A stretch of 64,000 nucleotides of DNA from Petropleomorpha daqingensis (lineage in GTDB: Bacteria > Actinomycetota > Actinomycetes > Mycobacteriales > Geodermatophilaceae): positions 62,001 through 126,000 of the forward strand of contig NZ_JACBZT010000001.1 in the NCBI RefSeq assembly GCF_013408985.1. The letters are read 5' to 3'. The translations under genes and the position numbers were made by a program. Below, piece by piece: positions 1-8,558 of this stretch. The notes under the pieces are model-generated. The model did no database searches, was not told the DNA's origin, and saw only the letters and a list, made by a program, of their open reading frames with translations. Position 1 is the first letter of the stretch; every line of letters starts with the position of its first letter.

Positions 1-1
1 G

Positions 2-349
2 TACGGGTCGCTGCTCGCCGTGGGCGCACCGTTCGTCGCCAACGCGGCCGGCTGGATCTTCACCGAGATGGGTCGCCAGCCGTTCGTCGTCGTCCCCAAC
101 CCGGACGTGCCGGTCGGCGAGCAGGTCTACTTCTTCACCGCCCAGGCCGTCTCCCCGGGCATCTCCGCCGCCGAGGTGCTGACCTCGCTGATCACGCTCG
201 GCGTCGTCTACGGCGTGCTCGCGGTCATCGAGCTCGGCCTGATCACCCGCTTCGTCCGCAAGGGCGTCGCCCAGCAGCCCTCCCCCACCCCGGGGACGCC
301 GCCCGAGGGCGCACCCGAGTCCGACGACGTCCTCTCGTTCGCCTACTAG
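2..349 (+). CDS. cydA: Cytochrome bd ubiquinol oxidase subunit I, C-terminal part
   Basis: This is the C-terminal 115 residues of a reading frame that enters from outside the window. It holds the late transmembrane segments of CydA. The GWIFTEMGRQP stretch near residues 17-27 is a strongly conserved CydA block preceding the last helix, and the tail after that helix is Pro-rich and cytoplasmic-looking. CydA carries the haems and the quinol site of the membrane-bound bd oxidase. The stop lies 9 bases before cydB, as in a standard cydAB operon. The start and the quinol-binding region are not visible. Confidence 0.93.
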   Translation, partial: YGSLLAVGAPFVANAAGWIFTEMGRQPFVVVPNPDVPVGEQVYFFTAQAVSPGISAAEVLTSLITLGVVYGVLAVIELGLITRFVRKGVAQQPSPTPGTPPEGAPESDDVLSFAY

Positions 350-358
350 GAGCCGACC

Positions 359-1354
359 GTGGATCTCCAGACGATCTGGTTCGCCGCCGTCGCCGTGCTG
401 TGGACCGGCTTCCTCCTCCTCGAGGGCTTCGATCTCGGCGTGGCCGCGCTGCTGCCGGTGCTCGGGCGCACCCGCTCCGAGAAGCACCTGATGCTGCGCA
501 CCATCGGCCCGCTCTGGGACGGCAACGAGGTGTGGCTGATCACCGCGGCCGGCGCGATCTTCGCGGCCTTCCCCGGCTGGTACGCCACCTGGCTGCCGGC
601 GCTGTACCTGCCGTTCGTGCTGGTGCTGCTCGGGCTGATCGTGCGGGCGGTGGCGTTCGAGTGGCGGCACTCCCGCTCGGAGGAGCGCTGGGACACGGCC
701 TGGACGAACGTCATCACCGGCGGCTCGCTGGTCGCGGGGCTCGGGGTCGGCGCGGCGCTGGGGGCGACGACCCTGGGACTGCCCATCGGCGCGGACGGCG
801 AGCGGGTCGGCGGCGCGTTCTCGGGCCTCGGCTGGCCGGCGCTGCTCGGCGCGGTCGCGGTCGCCGGGTTCGCCCTCGTGCACGGCGCGCTGTTCCTCGC
901 GCTGAAGTCCGACGGGCCGGTGCGGCTGCGGGCGCGGGCGTTCGCGCTGCGCTGGTCGCCGGTCGCGGCGCTGCCGCTGCTCGCATGGGCGGGTCTGGTG
1001 CAGCTGCGCGAGGGGACGGCGGTCACCGCGGTGCTGTGGGTCGTGGCCGCGCTGGCCGTGCTCCTCACGTGGACGCGGATCAGGGTCGACCGCGAGGGGC
1101 AGGCCTTCGCCGGCTGGGCGCTCGTGCTGGTCGCCTCGGCCGCGACGCTCTTCGGCGCGGCGTACCCGGTGGTCATCCCCTCGACGGTCGACCCGGCGTT
1201 CGACCTCACCGTCGGCCAGGCCTCGGTCAGCGACTACACGCTCACCGTGATGACCTGGGTCGCCGGCGTCGGGCTGCCGGTCGTGCTCGCCTACCAGGCC
1301 TGGACGTACTGGGTGTTCCGCAAGCGGCTGTCCGCCGAGCCGGTGCACGCATGA
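359..1354 (+). CDS. cydB: Cytochrome bd ubiquinol oxidase subunit II
   Basis: A 331-residue polytopic membrane protein, the normal length for CydB. The N-terminus shows the family blocks LLLEGFDLGVAALLP (about residues 20-34) and GPLWDGNEVWLI (about 50-61), followed by multiple hydrophobic helices. CydB pairs with CydA to form the high-affinity terminal oxidase that reduces O2 with quinol. The GTG start follows cydA by 9 bases with an AGGAG-like site overlapping the cydA stop. The stop overlaps the ATG of the next gene (ATGA), which implies translational coupling. Confidence 0.96.
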   Translation: MDLQTIWFAAVAVLWTGFLLLEGFDLGVAALLPVLGRTRSEKHLMLRTIGPLWDGNEVWLITAAGAIFAAFPGWYATWLPALYLPFVLVLLGLIVRAVAFEWRHSRSEERWDTAWTNVITGGSLVAGLGVGAALGATTLGLPIGADGERVGGAFSGLGWPALLGAVAVAGFALVHGALFLALKSDGPVRLRARAFALRWSPVAALPLLAWAGLVQLREGTAVTAVLWVVAALAVLLTWTRIRVDREGQAFAGWALVLVASAATLFGAAYPVVIPSTVDPAFDLTVGQASVSDYTLTVMTWVAGVGLPVVLAYQAWTYWVFRKRLSAEPVHA

Positions 1355-4300
1355 GCTCGCGGGGACCGCTCGGGGCGCTGACCGGCGTCCCGGGACTGCG
1401 CGGCGCCCTGGTGCGGTCCGCGTTCGCCGCCCTGGCCTCGACGGTGGGGCTCGTGCTGCTGGCCGGCGGGCTGGCGACGGCGCTCGCCCGGATCGCGGAT
1501 CTTGCTCCTGGCCCCGCCTCGGTCCCTCTGGCGGTCGCCGTGGCCGGGGTCGCGCTGCGGTCGATCGCGGGAACCGTCGGCGAGGCGCTGGCCGCCCGCG
1601 ACGCCCGCCGGGCCGAGGACGCGCTGCGCCGGTCGCTGGTCGCCCGGCTGGCCGGCTCGCCGGCCGCGGTCGAGGCGGCGGGCGGTCCCGGTCCGGCCGC
1701 CGTCCTGGCCACCACCCGGCTGGCCGACCTCGGCCCGGGGCTGGCCACGTTCCTGCCGGCGTTCGCGCAGACCGTCGTCGTCCCGCCGGTGCTGCTGCTG
1801 GTGCTGGCCCGGCTCGACCTGCTCTCGGCGGTGCTGGTCGCCGCGACCCTGCCGCTGGTGCCGCTGTTCATGGTGCTGGTCGGCAAGCACACCCGGGACG
1901 GGACGACGTCCGCCGCCCGCGCGCTGGACCGGATCGCCGGGCACGTCGCCGAGCTGGTCCGCGGCCTGCCGGTGCTGGTCGGCCTCGGCCGTGCCGCCGA
2001 CCAGGCCGCCGCGCTCGCCTCGCTGGGCGAGGCCTCGCGGCGGAAGACGCTGGCCACGCTGCGGATCGCGTTCCTCTCGGCGCTGGTGCTCGAGCTGATC
2101 GCCACGCTGTCGGTCGCGCTGGTCGCGGTCACCGTCGGCCTGCGGCTGGTGCACGGTGAGATGACGCTGGCCGTCGGGCTGACCGCGCTGCTGCTCGCGC
2201 CGGAGGCGTTCGCCCCGCTGCGCGCGGTGGGTGCGGCGCACCACGCGAACGAGGCGGCGTCGCTCGCGGCCGCCGAGGCGCGCGCGGTGCTGGCCGCGCC
2301 GGCGGTGCCGTCGGTGGTGCGCGGCGGTCCGGACGACGACCCGCGCGGGGCCGACGTGGCCGTCTCCGGCCTCTCGGTGCGCTACCCGGGACGGTCGCGG
2401 GCCGCGCTGCCGCCGGTCGACCTCGCCGTCCGGCCCGGGGAGCTGGTCGCCCTGCGCGGCGCCAGCGGATCGGGCAAGTCGACGCTGCTCGCCGTCCTGG
2501 CCGGGCTGCTGCCGCCCTCTGCGCTCGTCTCCGGGGAGGTCAGCGGGCTCGGCGCCGTGGCCTCCGTGCCGCAGCACCCGCGGACCACCGGGGCGACCGT
2601 GGCCGACGAGCTGCGGCGGCACGGCGCCGACCCCGACGACCTCGCTGTGGTCCTGGCGCGGGTGGGCGCGTCGGCGCTGGCCGATCGGGCGTGCACGAGC
2701 CTCTCCCCCGGTGAGCTGCAGCGGATCGCGCTGGCCCGCGCGCTGGTGCGGATCCGCCGCGGCGCGCGGCTGCTGCTGCTCGACGAGCCGACCGCGCACC
2801 TGGACGACGCCGCCGCGGCGACCGTGGCCCGGGTGCTCGCCGACCTGCGCGGCACGGTGACGACGGTGCTGGTCACCCACGACCCGGCGCTCGCCGCGCT
2901 CGCCGACCGCACCGTGACGCTGCCGACCATGCCGGCAGAAGTCGCGACTCCTGCCGTCCGCGGCACCGTTGCGGAGGCTCAGAGCGCAGAAAACCTGCGC
3001 GCTGAGCCTCCGAAGCGGCGGGCGATGGCGCGGGCGGTCGTGGCCGGGGCGCTGTCCTCGGGCGCCGGCGTCGCGCTGACCGCGCTGTCCGGGTGGCTGA
3101 TCGTGCGGGCCGCGCAGATGCCGCCGATCCTCACGCTGCTGGTGGCCATCGTCGGCGTCCGCGCGTTCAGCGTCGGCCGGGCCGGTCTGCGCTGGGTGGA
3201 GCGGATGACCGCGCACGACGCCGCCCTGCGGGAGGCCGCGGACACCCGGGTCCGGGTCTGGCGGGCGCTGGCCGCGCAGGGGCTCGCCGCCGACCGCACG
3301 CCGGGCGCCGCTCTGGCGCGGGTGGTCGGGGACGTCGGCCTGGTGCAGGACCTCTCGGTGCGGGTCCGGCCGCCGCTGCTCGTCGCGGCCAGCGTGCTCA
3401 CCGGCACCGTCGCCGCCCTGGCGCTGCTCGACCCGTGGGCCGCGGCGGGGATCGCCGTCGTCCTGGCGTCGACCGTCGGGCTCGTCGTGCTCGCCCACCG
3501 GCGGGTGGACGCCGGCGCCGCACGCCGGGACGGCGCCCTTCGGGTGGCCGCGCTGCAGGAGACCGCCACCGTGCTCGAGGGCGCCGGCGACCTGCGGGCG
3601 CACGGCCTGGCCGCCCGGACAGCGGAGGACCTCGCCGCGCTCGCCGACCGGCAGGGGTCCGCGCAGCGGGTCGGTGCCCGGGCCGCCGCGGTCGGCAACG
3701 GCCTCGTCGTGCTCGGCACCGGACTGGCCGCGGTGGTCGCCGCCGCGATCGGTGCCGCGGGCACGCTGGACGGGCCTGGGGTCGCCGTCCTGGCCCTCGC
3801 GCCGCTCGCGCTCACCGAGCCGCTGGCGGGGGTCGTCTCGGCCCTGCAGCGGCGCGGCGCCCTGGCCGACGCGCGCACCCGGCTCGACGCCGTCCTCACC
3901 GCCCCGGTGCCGGCCGACCCGGCCGACCCGGTGCCGGCGCCGCGCACCGTCACCGAGCTGGCCGTGCGCGACCTCGCGGCCGGGTGGCCCGGCGGCCCCG
4001 ACGTCCTGGCCCACCTCGACGCCGACGCCGGGACCGACGGCTGGCTGGTCGTGCGCGGCCCGTCCGGCGCGGGCAAGTCGACGTTCCTGGCCGTCCTCAT
4101 GGCGGCGCTGCGGCCGCGGGCCGGGGACTACGCGCTTGGGGACGTCGACACGGCGCGGATCGCCGGCGACGACCTGCGGGCCCGCATGGCGTGGCTGCCG
4201 CAGGAGTCGCACGTGTTCGCCTCGAGCATCCGGGCCAACCTGGCCGTGGCCGCCCCGCGCGGCGGGCTGGCCGGGCCGGACGGCGAGGCGCGGATGCGGG

Positions 4301-4647
4301 CCGCGCTGACCGCGAGCGGCCTCGGCGACCTGCTCGTCGGCCTTCCCGACGGCCTCGACACCCAGGTCGGCGCGGGCGGCACCGCGCTGTCGGGCGGCGA
4401 GCGGCGGCGGCTGGCCGCGGCCCGCGCGCTGCTGGCCGACCGCGACGTCGTCCTCCTCGACGAGCCGACCGCGCACCTGGACCCGCCGACGGCGGCCGCG
4501 CTGGTGCGCGATCTGCGCCGCGCGCTCGCCGGCCGCGTGGTGGTCTGCGTCACGCACGACGACGACGTGGCTGGTCCGGGCGACGCCGAGATCCGGCTCG
4601 GCGCGCACGCCGGCCTGGCGGGAACGGGACGACGCCCCGGCGCGTGA
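1351..4647 (+). CDS. cydDC: Fused CydD-CydC ABC transporter (bd oxidase assembly)
   Basis: A 1098-residue fusion of two half-transporters, each with a transmembrane region followed by an ATPase. CydDC exports thiols (cysteine/glutathione in E. coli) and is needed for haem insertion into cytochrome bd. The first ATPase has Walker A GASGSGKST (residues 370-378), signature LSPGELQ and Walker B LLLLDEPT. The second has Walker A GPSGAGKST (903-911), signature LSGGERR and VVLLDEPT. Fusion of the two halves is known in actinomycetes. The joining linker, about residues 528-555, is encoded by two palindromic DNA repeats described separately. The ATG overlaps the cydB stop. Confidence 0.93.
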   Translation: MSSRGPLGALTGVPGLRGALVRSAFAALASTVGLVLLAGGLATALARIADLAPGPASVPLAVAVAGVALRSIAGTVGEALAARDARRAEDALRRSLVARLAGSPAAVEAAGGPGPAAVLATTRLADLGPGLATFLPAFAQTVVVPPVLLLVLARLDLLSAVLVAATLPLVPLFMVLVGKHTRDGTTSAARALDRIAGHVAELVRGLPVLVGLGRAADQAAALASLGEASRRKTLATLRIAFLSALVLELIATLSVALVAVTVGLRLVHGEMTLAVGLTALLLAPEAFAPLRAVGAAHHANEAASLAAAEARAVLAAPAVPSVVRGGPDDDPRGADVAVSGLSVRYPGRSRAALPPVDLAVRPGELVALRGASGSGKSTLLAVLAGLLPPSALVSGEVSGLGAVASVPQHPRTTGATVADELRRHGADPDDLAVVLARVGASALADRACTSLSPGELQRIALARALVRIRRGARLLLLDEPTAHLDDAAAATVARVLADLRGTVTTVLVTHDPALAALADRTVTLPTMPAEVATPAVRGTVAEAQSAENLRAEPPKRRAMARAVVAGALSSGAGVALTALSGWLIVRAAQMPPILTLLVAIVGVRAFSVGRAGLRWVERMTAHDAALREAADTRVRVWRALAAQGLAADRTPGAALARVVGDVGLVQDLSVRVRPPLLVAASVLTGTVAALALLDPWAAAGIAVVLASTVGLVVLAHRRVDAGAARRDGALRVAALQETATVLEGAGDLRAHGLAARTAEDLAALADRQGSAQRVGARAAAVGNGLVVLGTGLAAVVAAAIGAAGTLDGPGVAVLALAPLALTEPLAGVVSALQRRGALADARTRLDAVLTAPVPADPADPVPAPRTVTELAVRDLAAGWPGGPDVLAHLDADAGTDGWLVVRGPSGAGKSTFLAVLMAALRPRAGDYALGDVDTARIAGDDLRARMAWLPQESHVFASSIRANLAVAAPRGGLAGPDGEARMRAALTASGLGDLLVGLPDGLDTQVGAGGTALSGGERRRLAAARALLADRDVVLLDEPTAHLDPPTAAALVRDLRRALAGRVVVCVTHDDDVAGPGDAEIRLGAHAGLAGTGRRPGA
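2933..2956. repeat. 24-base TCGCGA-centred palindrome inside cydDC
   Basis: The arms CGGCAGAAG and CTCCTGCCG flank a central TCGCGA. It differs from a perfect palindrome by one base at 2950 and from the intergenic copy at 52172-52195 by the same base. It lies in frame in the CydD-CydC linker and encodes part of PAEVATPAV. Function unknown; it looks like a dispersed repeat captured in a gene. Confidence 0.8.
2972..3012. repeat. Large inverted repeat in the cydDC linker
   Basis: Two 18-base arms (left CGGAGGCTCAGAGCGCAG, right 2995-3012) pair with one mismatch around an AAAAC loop at 2990-2994. It follows the 24-base palindrome by 15 bases and encodes the Ala/Glu-rich linker SAENLRAEPPK. It is an unusually strong hairpin for the middle of a reading frame. 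Confidence 0.75.
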
Positions 4648-4655
4648 GATCAGGC

Positions 4656-5090
4656 GTGGACGGAGTCCGGCTGATCCTGAATGCGATCTGGTTCGTGCTG
4701 CACGGCTGGCTGCTGGCCCTGGCCTATCTGCTGGCCGGGCTGCTCGCCTGCCTGCTGATCGTCACGATCCCGTTCGGCATCGCCTGCTTCCGGCTGGCCG
4801 GCTTCGCCGCGCTGCCGTTCGGGCGGACGACGGTGTCGACCCCCGGCGCCGGGGTCGGGTCGGCGCTGGGCAACGTGCTGTGGTTCCTGCTGATCGGCTG
4901 GTGGCTGTCGCTGCTGCACATCGTGGCCGGCATCGCCTACTGCGTGACGATCATCGGCATCCCGTTCGGCCTCGCGCTGTTCAAGCTCGCCCTCGTCGGG
5001 CTGTTCCCGCTCGGCAAGCAGGTCGTCCACAGCGACGCACCGGTGTCCTACGTCCACGCCGGCGCCACCGTGGCGGCGCCGGCGCGGTGA
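4656..5090 (+). CDS. YccF-family (DUF307) inner-membrane protein
   Basis: A 144-residue protein with four hydrophobic segments in two homologous halves. Each half carries the VTIPFGIACFRLA or VTIIGIPFGLALFKLA signature typical of YccF domains. The molecular function of this family is not established. The GTG start at 4656 follows cydDC by 8 bases and leaves the first helix complete, so it is probably read with the cyd genes. The stop is one base from the stop of the convergent hydrolase. Confidence 0.85.
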   Translation: MDGVRLILNAIWFVLHGWLLALAYLLAGLLACLLIVTIPFGIACFRLAGFAALPFGRTTVSTPGAGVGSALGNVLWFLLIGWWLSLLHIVAGIAYCVTIIGIPFGLALFKLALVGLFPLGKQVVHSDAPVSYVHAGATVAAPAR

Positions 5091-5091
5091 G

Positions 5092-5913
5092 TCACTCGCC
5101 CAGGAAGGCCAGCAGGTCCTGGGTGAACTCCTTGTCGTGGGCGCCGGTCAGGCCGTGCGGAGCGCCCGGGTAGACCTTGAGCCGGCCCTGCGACAGCTGC
5201 TCGGCCGTCCTCGGGGCCGCTGAGGCGAACGGCACGATCTGGTCGTCGTTCCCGTGCGCCACGAGGACCGGGATGTCGATCTTGGCGAGGTCGTCGGTGA
5301 AGTCGGTCTCCGAGAACGCCTTGATGCAGTCGTACGAGGGGACGACACCGGCCTGCATGGACCACAGCCAGAACGCGTCCTTCGCCCCTTGGGAGACGGT
5401 GGCGCCGTCCCGGTTGGCGCCGTAGAACGGCACGGCGAGGTCCTTGTAGAACTGGGAGCGGTCACCCGCCACGCCGGCCCGGAGCTCGTCGAACACCTCG
5501 ATCGGGAGCGCCTCCGGGTTGTCCTCGGTCCGCAGCCTCAGGGGCGGGACGGCGCTCAGCAGGACGGCGGACCGGACCCGGTCTGCCCCGTGCCGGCTGA
5601 GGTACCGGACCACCTCGCCCCCGCCGGTGGAGTGCCCGACCAGGGTCGCGTCGTGCAGGTCGAGGGCCTCGATGACCGCGGCGAGGTCGTCGGCGTAGGT
5701 GTCCATGTCGTTGCCGGTGGACGTCTGCGTCGACCGGCCGTGGCCCCGCCGGTCGTGCGCGACCCCTCGGTAGCCGGCGGCGGCGACCGCCTGCAGCTGC
5801 GTGTCCCACGCATCGGCGTTCAGCGGCCAGCCGTGGCTGAAGACGACCGGGCGTCCGCTCCCCCAGTCCTTGTAGAAGATCTCGACGCCGTCCCGTGCGG
5901 GAACGAAGGGCAT
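5092..5913 (-). CDS. Alpha/beta hydrolase, non-haem chloroperoxidase/arylesterase type
   Basis: A 273-residue alpha/beta hydrolase. The nucleophile elbow GHSTGGGE places Ser at 95. The catalytic acid is Asp222 or Asp223 in HGNDDQIVP, and the His is 252 in GAPHGL. The oxyanion-hole HGWP motif is near residue 27. FYKDWG near the start and the GHSTGGGE elbow are typical of the cofactor-free haloperoxidase/esterase group. The natural substrate is unknown. A GAGGAG ribosome site precedes the ATG. It is divergent from an AraC regulator, which probably controls it. Confidence 0.9.
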   Translation of the reverse strand: MPFVPARDGVEIFYKDWGSGRPVVFSHGWPLNADAWDTQLQAVAAAGYRGVAHDRRGHGRSTQTSTGNDMDTYADDLAAVIEALDLHDATLVGHSTGGGEVVRYLSRHGADRVRSAVLLSAVPPLRLRTEDNPEALPIEVFDELRAGVAGDRSQFYKDLAVPFYGANRDGATVSQGAKDAFWLWSMQAGVVPSYDCIKAFSETDFTDDLAKIDIPVLVAHGNDDQIVPFASAAPRTAEQLSQGRLKVYPGAPHGLTGAHDKEFTQDLLAFLGE

Positions 5914-6101
5914 GGCTGGCTCCTCTGGCAGTTGCGGCCGCTACCGGTTCCGGACGCCGACGCTAGGGGCGGCCCGGCGGATGTTCTGGTCCCTGCCTGC
6001 CAGGTGCCTGCTCGTGGCTGCCTCTTTACAGCGCAGGAGCGGTCCCACCACGATCGTCGCTACCGAAGGCAGCGTCGCCCTCCGTCCTCCGAGGAGGCCC
6101 C

Positions 6102-7058
6102 GTGGTCACGCTGCTCGACACCGCCGCCCTCCCGGCCCTCGACCGCCGCCCGGCGTTCACCGCGGCGATGGCCGAGGCGACGATGCCCTCCACCGTGCGG
6201 GTCCACGAGATCGACCGGCCGTGGACCGCCCGGCTGGACGCCTGGGACCTCGGTGGGCTGCCGGTGCTGCGTTCCGAGGTGTCCGGCGGCCTGTCGCTGG
6301 TGCGCCCGCAGCGGCTGCTGCGGTCGGGGGAGGACGAGATCCTGTCCGTCTCGGTGCAGGAGCGCGGCACCGGCCTGCATGCGCAGTTCGGAGGCCAGCG
6401 CGCCGTTCCGGCCGGCGCGCTGGCGATCACCGAGCTCACCGCGCCCTACGAGTACCGATGGCACGGCGCCGGTGCCGGCCGTGCGGTGCACGTCCCGATC
6501 CGCCGTCTGGGCATGTCCGTCGACACCATCCGTGCGGCTGCACCGCTGATCTGGCGCAGCCCCCTGTACGCGCTGGTCGGGGCGCACGTGGACGCCGTGA
6601 CGCGCAACGCCGAACGGTGGGAGACCGACCCGGGAGCGGCGGCGCTCGCCGACGCGACGATCGCTCTGGTCCGGGCGCTGCTGGCCTCCACGGTCGAGGA
6701 CCGGGCTGCGGCGGCCGACACCCTGCTGGTGCGGGTGCGCGCTTACGTCCGCGCACATCTCGACGATCCGGACCTCTCGCCCGAACGGATCGCCCGCGCG
6801 CATGCCGTCTCCGTGCGCTCCCTCTACCGGCTCTGCCGGGACGCCGGCCTGAGCCTGGAGCAGTCGATCATCGAGCAGCGGCTGGCCGGCGCCTCCGCCG
6901 ACCTGGCCGACCCGGCCGGCCGGCACCGGTCGATCGCCCTCGTGGCCCGCCGCTGGGGGTTCGCCGACCCGTCACACTTCAGCCGTCGATTCCGTGAGGC
7001 GTACGGGATGACTCCGCGGGAGTGGCGCCGGGAAGCGGGTCAGCGGGTGCCGCGGTAG
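6102..7058 (+). CDS. AraC-family transcriptional regulator
   Basis: 318 residues: an N-terminal ligand-sensing domain of the AraC-binding-like type (about 30-190) and a C-terminal double helix-turn-helix. The second HTH shows the family end motif ALVARRWGFADPSHFSRRFREAYGMTPREWR. The GTG start has a GAGGAGG site 4-5 bases upstream. It is separated by 188 bases from the divergent hydrolase gene, the usual arrangement for a local activator. Its 3' end overlaps the convergent downstream gene by 19 bases. Confidence 0.92.
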   Translation: MVTLLDTAALPALDRRPAFTAAMAEATMPSTVRVHEIDRPWTARLDAWDLGGLPVLRSEVSGGLSLVRPQRLLRSGEDEILSVSVQERGTGLHAQFGGQRAVPAGALAITELTAPYEYRWHGAGAGRAVHVPIRRLGMSVDTIRAAAPLIWRSPLYALVGAHVDAVTRNAERWETDPGAAALADATIALVRALLASTVEDRAAAADTLLVRVRAYVRAHLDDPDLSPERIARAHAVSVRSLYRLCRDAGLSLEQSIIEQRLAGASADLADPAGRHRSIALVARRWGFADPSHFSRRFREAYGMTPREWRREAGQRVPR

Positions 7059-7549
7059 CGGACGAGCACCCCGCTGCCCTGGGTGCGCGCCGCGGCCAGG
7101 CACAGCAGCGCCCGCCGGCGGACCTCCGCCGCGTCCAGCCCCCGCTCCAGAGCGACGACCCCGGCGGCCGCGGCGATGCCCGTGATGACGCCTCCGACCG
7201 CGCCGACCAGGCGGCGGACGGCGACCTCGGCGGCATCCACGTCGCCGTCGACGAGCACCGCGAACTCCGCGGCGCCCTCACGGGCCAGCCAGTCGTCGGC
7301 GCGCAGGCCACCGGCCAGCAGCGCGGTCACGGTCGCGAGCACGGCGGGCGAGGTCGGCCAGCCGTCGTCGCGGCGCAGCAGGCCGATCACGGCGAGCGTC
7401 ACCGGCTGTTCGTCGACGACGGCCAGCGCACCGTCGAGCCGGTCCAGCAGCGCCGCCGGCCCCGGCAGCAGGCTGTCCTCGGCGAACGGCTCGCCGGAGA
7501 GGACGGCGTCGACCGACGACGCGACCTCGGGCACGAGTGGGAAAGACAT
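7040..7549 (-). CDS. Degenerate GGDEF-like protein
   Basis: A 169-residue protein without clear family markers at the N-terminus. Residues about 110-160 resemble the end of a diguanylate cyclase domain: EGAAEFAVLVDGDVDAAEVAVRRL aligns by eye with GGDEFAVLL...A...A..L, but the GG[DE]EF catalytic signature is replaced by EGAAEF. If the assignment holds it cannot synthesise cyclic di-GMP and might bind nucleotide or act as a scaffold. The call rests on weak similarity. Ala-rich composition could also produce it by chance. Confidence 0.45.
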   Translation of the reverse strand: MSFPLVPEVASSVDAVLSGEPFAEDSLLPGPAALLDRLDGALAVVDEQPVTLAVIGLLRRDDGWPTSPAVLATVTALLAGGLRADDWLAREGAAEFAVLVDGDVDAAEVAVRRLVGAVGGVITGIAAAAGVVALERGLDAAEVRRRALLCLAAARTQGSGVLVRYRGTR

Positions 7550-7613
7550 GAGGACGTTCTCGGTCCCGCACGGGTGGCTTTCAGCGGAACCGGACGGTTT
7601 CCCCCGAAAGGGG

Positions 7614-8252
7614 TTACTCCGCGGGGACGTCGACCGGGATCTCGGTGCCGAGCGTCGCGTCCTGCAGCAGCTCGAGGTCGTCGCCGGACCAGAAGCTGCC
7701 CGGGTCGTACCAGTTGCGCGGCCGCTCGGCCGGCAGCAGGCCCATCGCGGTGTACGTGGCGGCGACCAGCTCGGCGCAGTAGACGGTCTCGCTCGCCGTG
7801 CCGCGCCGCAGCCGCCCGTTCACCCAGCCGGTGGCCAGGCCGCGGGTGGTCGGGAACGGCTTGCCGTCGAGCCGGGCGATGGTCCGCAGGACGGCGTCCT
7901 CCATCTCTGGGGGAACCCCGCCGTCGTCGGCCGGGCCGACCAGCTGGCGCAGCCAGGCGCGCTGGCCGTAGCGCCGGCGCCAGGTGAGGACGGCGTCGCG
8001 CAGGTCGTGCAGCTGCACGCCGCGGTGGTGGTCGCCGGTCCACGCGTCGGGCAGCGACTTGCCGAGCTCGGCGTGCCAGAGCAGCGGCGGCAGGTCCTCC
8101 AGGACGACGGCCATGCCGACGTGGTTGACCGGCGCGTTGGTGACCGTCTGGATGACCCGGTCGGCCGCCGAGCCGCCGCGGAAGACCCAGACGTCACCGG
8201 TGCGGGTCAGCTCGACCGCCTCGTCCAGCGGCAGCGCACGGGAACGGGACAC
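7614..8252 (-). CDS. Permuted papain-fold (YiiX/NlpC-P60-like) protein
   Basis: 212 residues. GDVWVFRGG near residue 19 and APVNHVGMAVVL (about 40-51) match the first half of the circularly permuted papain-like fold, with the His first. YCAELVAATYTAMGLL (about 157-172) supplies the nucleophile Cys after it. Proteins of this kind are putative amidases or lipid-acting hydrolases. No signal peptide is visible, so a cytoplasmic location is likely. The ATG lies 18 bases from the divergent small gene. Confidence 0.75.
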   Translation of the reverse strand: MSRSRALPLDEAVELTRTGDVWVFRGGSAADRVIQTVTNAPVNHVGMAVVLEDLPPLLWHAELGKSLPDAWTGDHHRGVQLHDLRDAVLTWRRRYGQRAWLRQLVGPADDGGVPPEMEDAVLRTIARLDGKPFPTTRGLATGWVNGRLRRGTASETVYCAELVAATYTAMGLLPAERPRNWYDPGSFWSGDDLELLQDATLGTEIPVDVPAE

Positions 8253-8270
8253 GGCGCTAGGTTAGTGATC

Positions 8271-8516
8271 ATGCGCGTCTGGAAGGTGCTGGGACTGGCC
8301 GGGCTCGCCGGGGTGGCGGCCACCGGCGCCGTCCTGGCCCGCAACGAGCGGCAGCGGCGCGCCTACACGCCCGACGACGTCCGGGCCCGGTTGCACGAAC
8401 GCCACGAGGCGCTCGAGGCCGTGCCCGACCCGGCTCCGGAACCCGCGGCGCCGACCGCCGCGGAGCTCACCGCCGGGCGCACCCACCGCCTCGCGCGGGT
8501 CCTCCGCCGTCCCTGA
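8271..8516 (+). CDS. Small hypothetical membrane-anchored protein
   Basis: 81 residues with one N-terminal hydrophobic segment (about residues 5-24, VLGLAGLAGVAATGAVLA) followed by a charged, Pro/Ala-rich tail. I recognise no family. The ATG is immediately downstream of the divergent papain-fold gene, and the stop is followed within 3 bases by a strong convergent hairpin, which supports a real gene boundary. Confidence 0.6.
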   Translation: MRVWKVLGLAGLAGVAATGAVLARNERQRRAYTPDDVRARLHERHEALEAVPDPAPEPAAPTAAELTAGRTHRLARVLRRP

Positions 8517-8518
8517 GC

Positions 8519-8556
8519 GGAGTGCCACGGCGCGGATCCCGCGCCCGTGGCACTCC
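8519..8556. terminator. Bidirectional hairpin terminator
   Basis: Twelve-base perfect arms GGAGTGCCACGG and CCGTGGCACTCC enclose a GC-rich centre that can extend the stem. It fills the 42-base gap between two convergent stops. No T-run is present, as is usual in high-GC actinomycetes. Confidence 0.7.
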
Positions 8557-8558
8557 AC

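Noticed and set aside
1291-4608. Very long open frames antisense to cydB/cydDC, and similar ones antisense to other genes
   Set aside because: They have low-complexity Arg/Gly/Pro/His content produced by third-position GC bias opposite genuine conserved proteins. No domain or ribosome site supports them.
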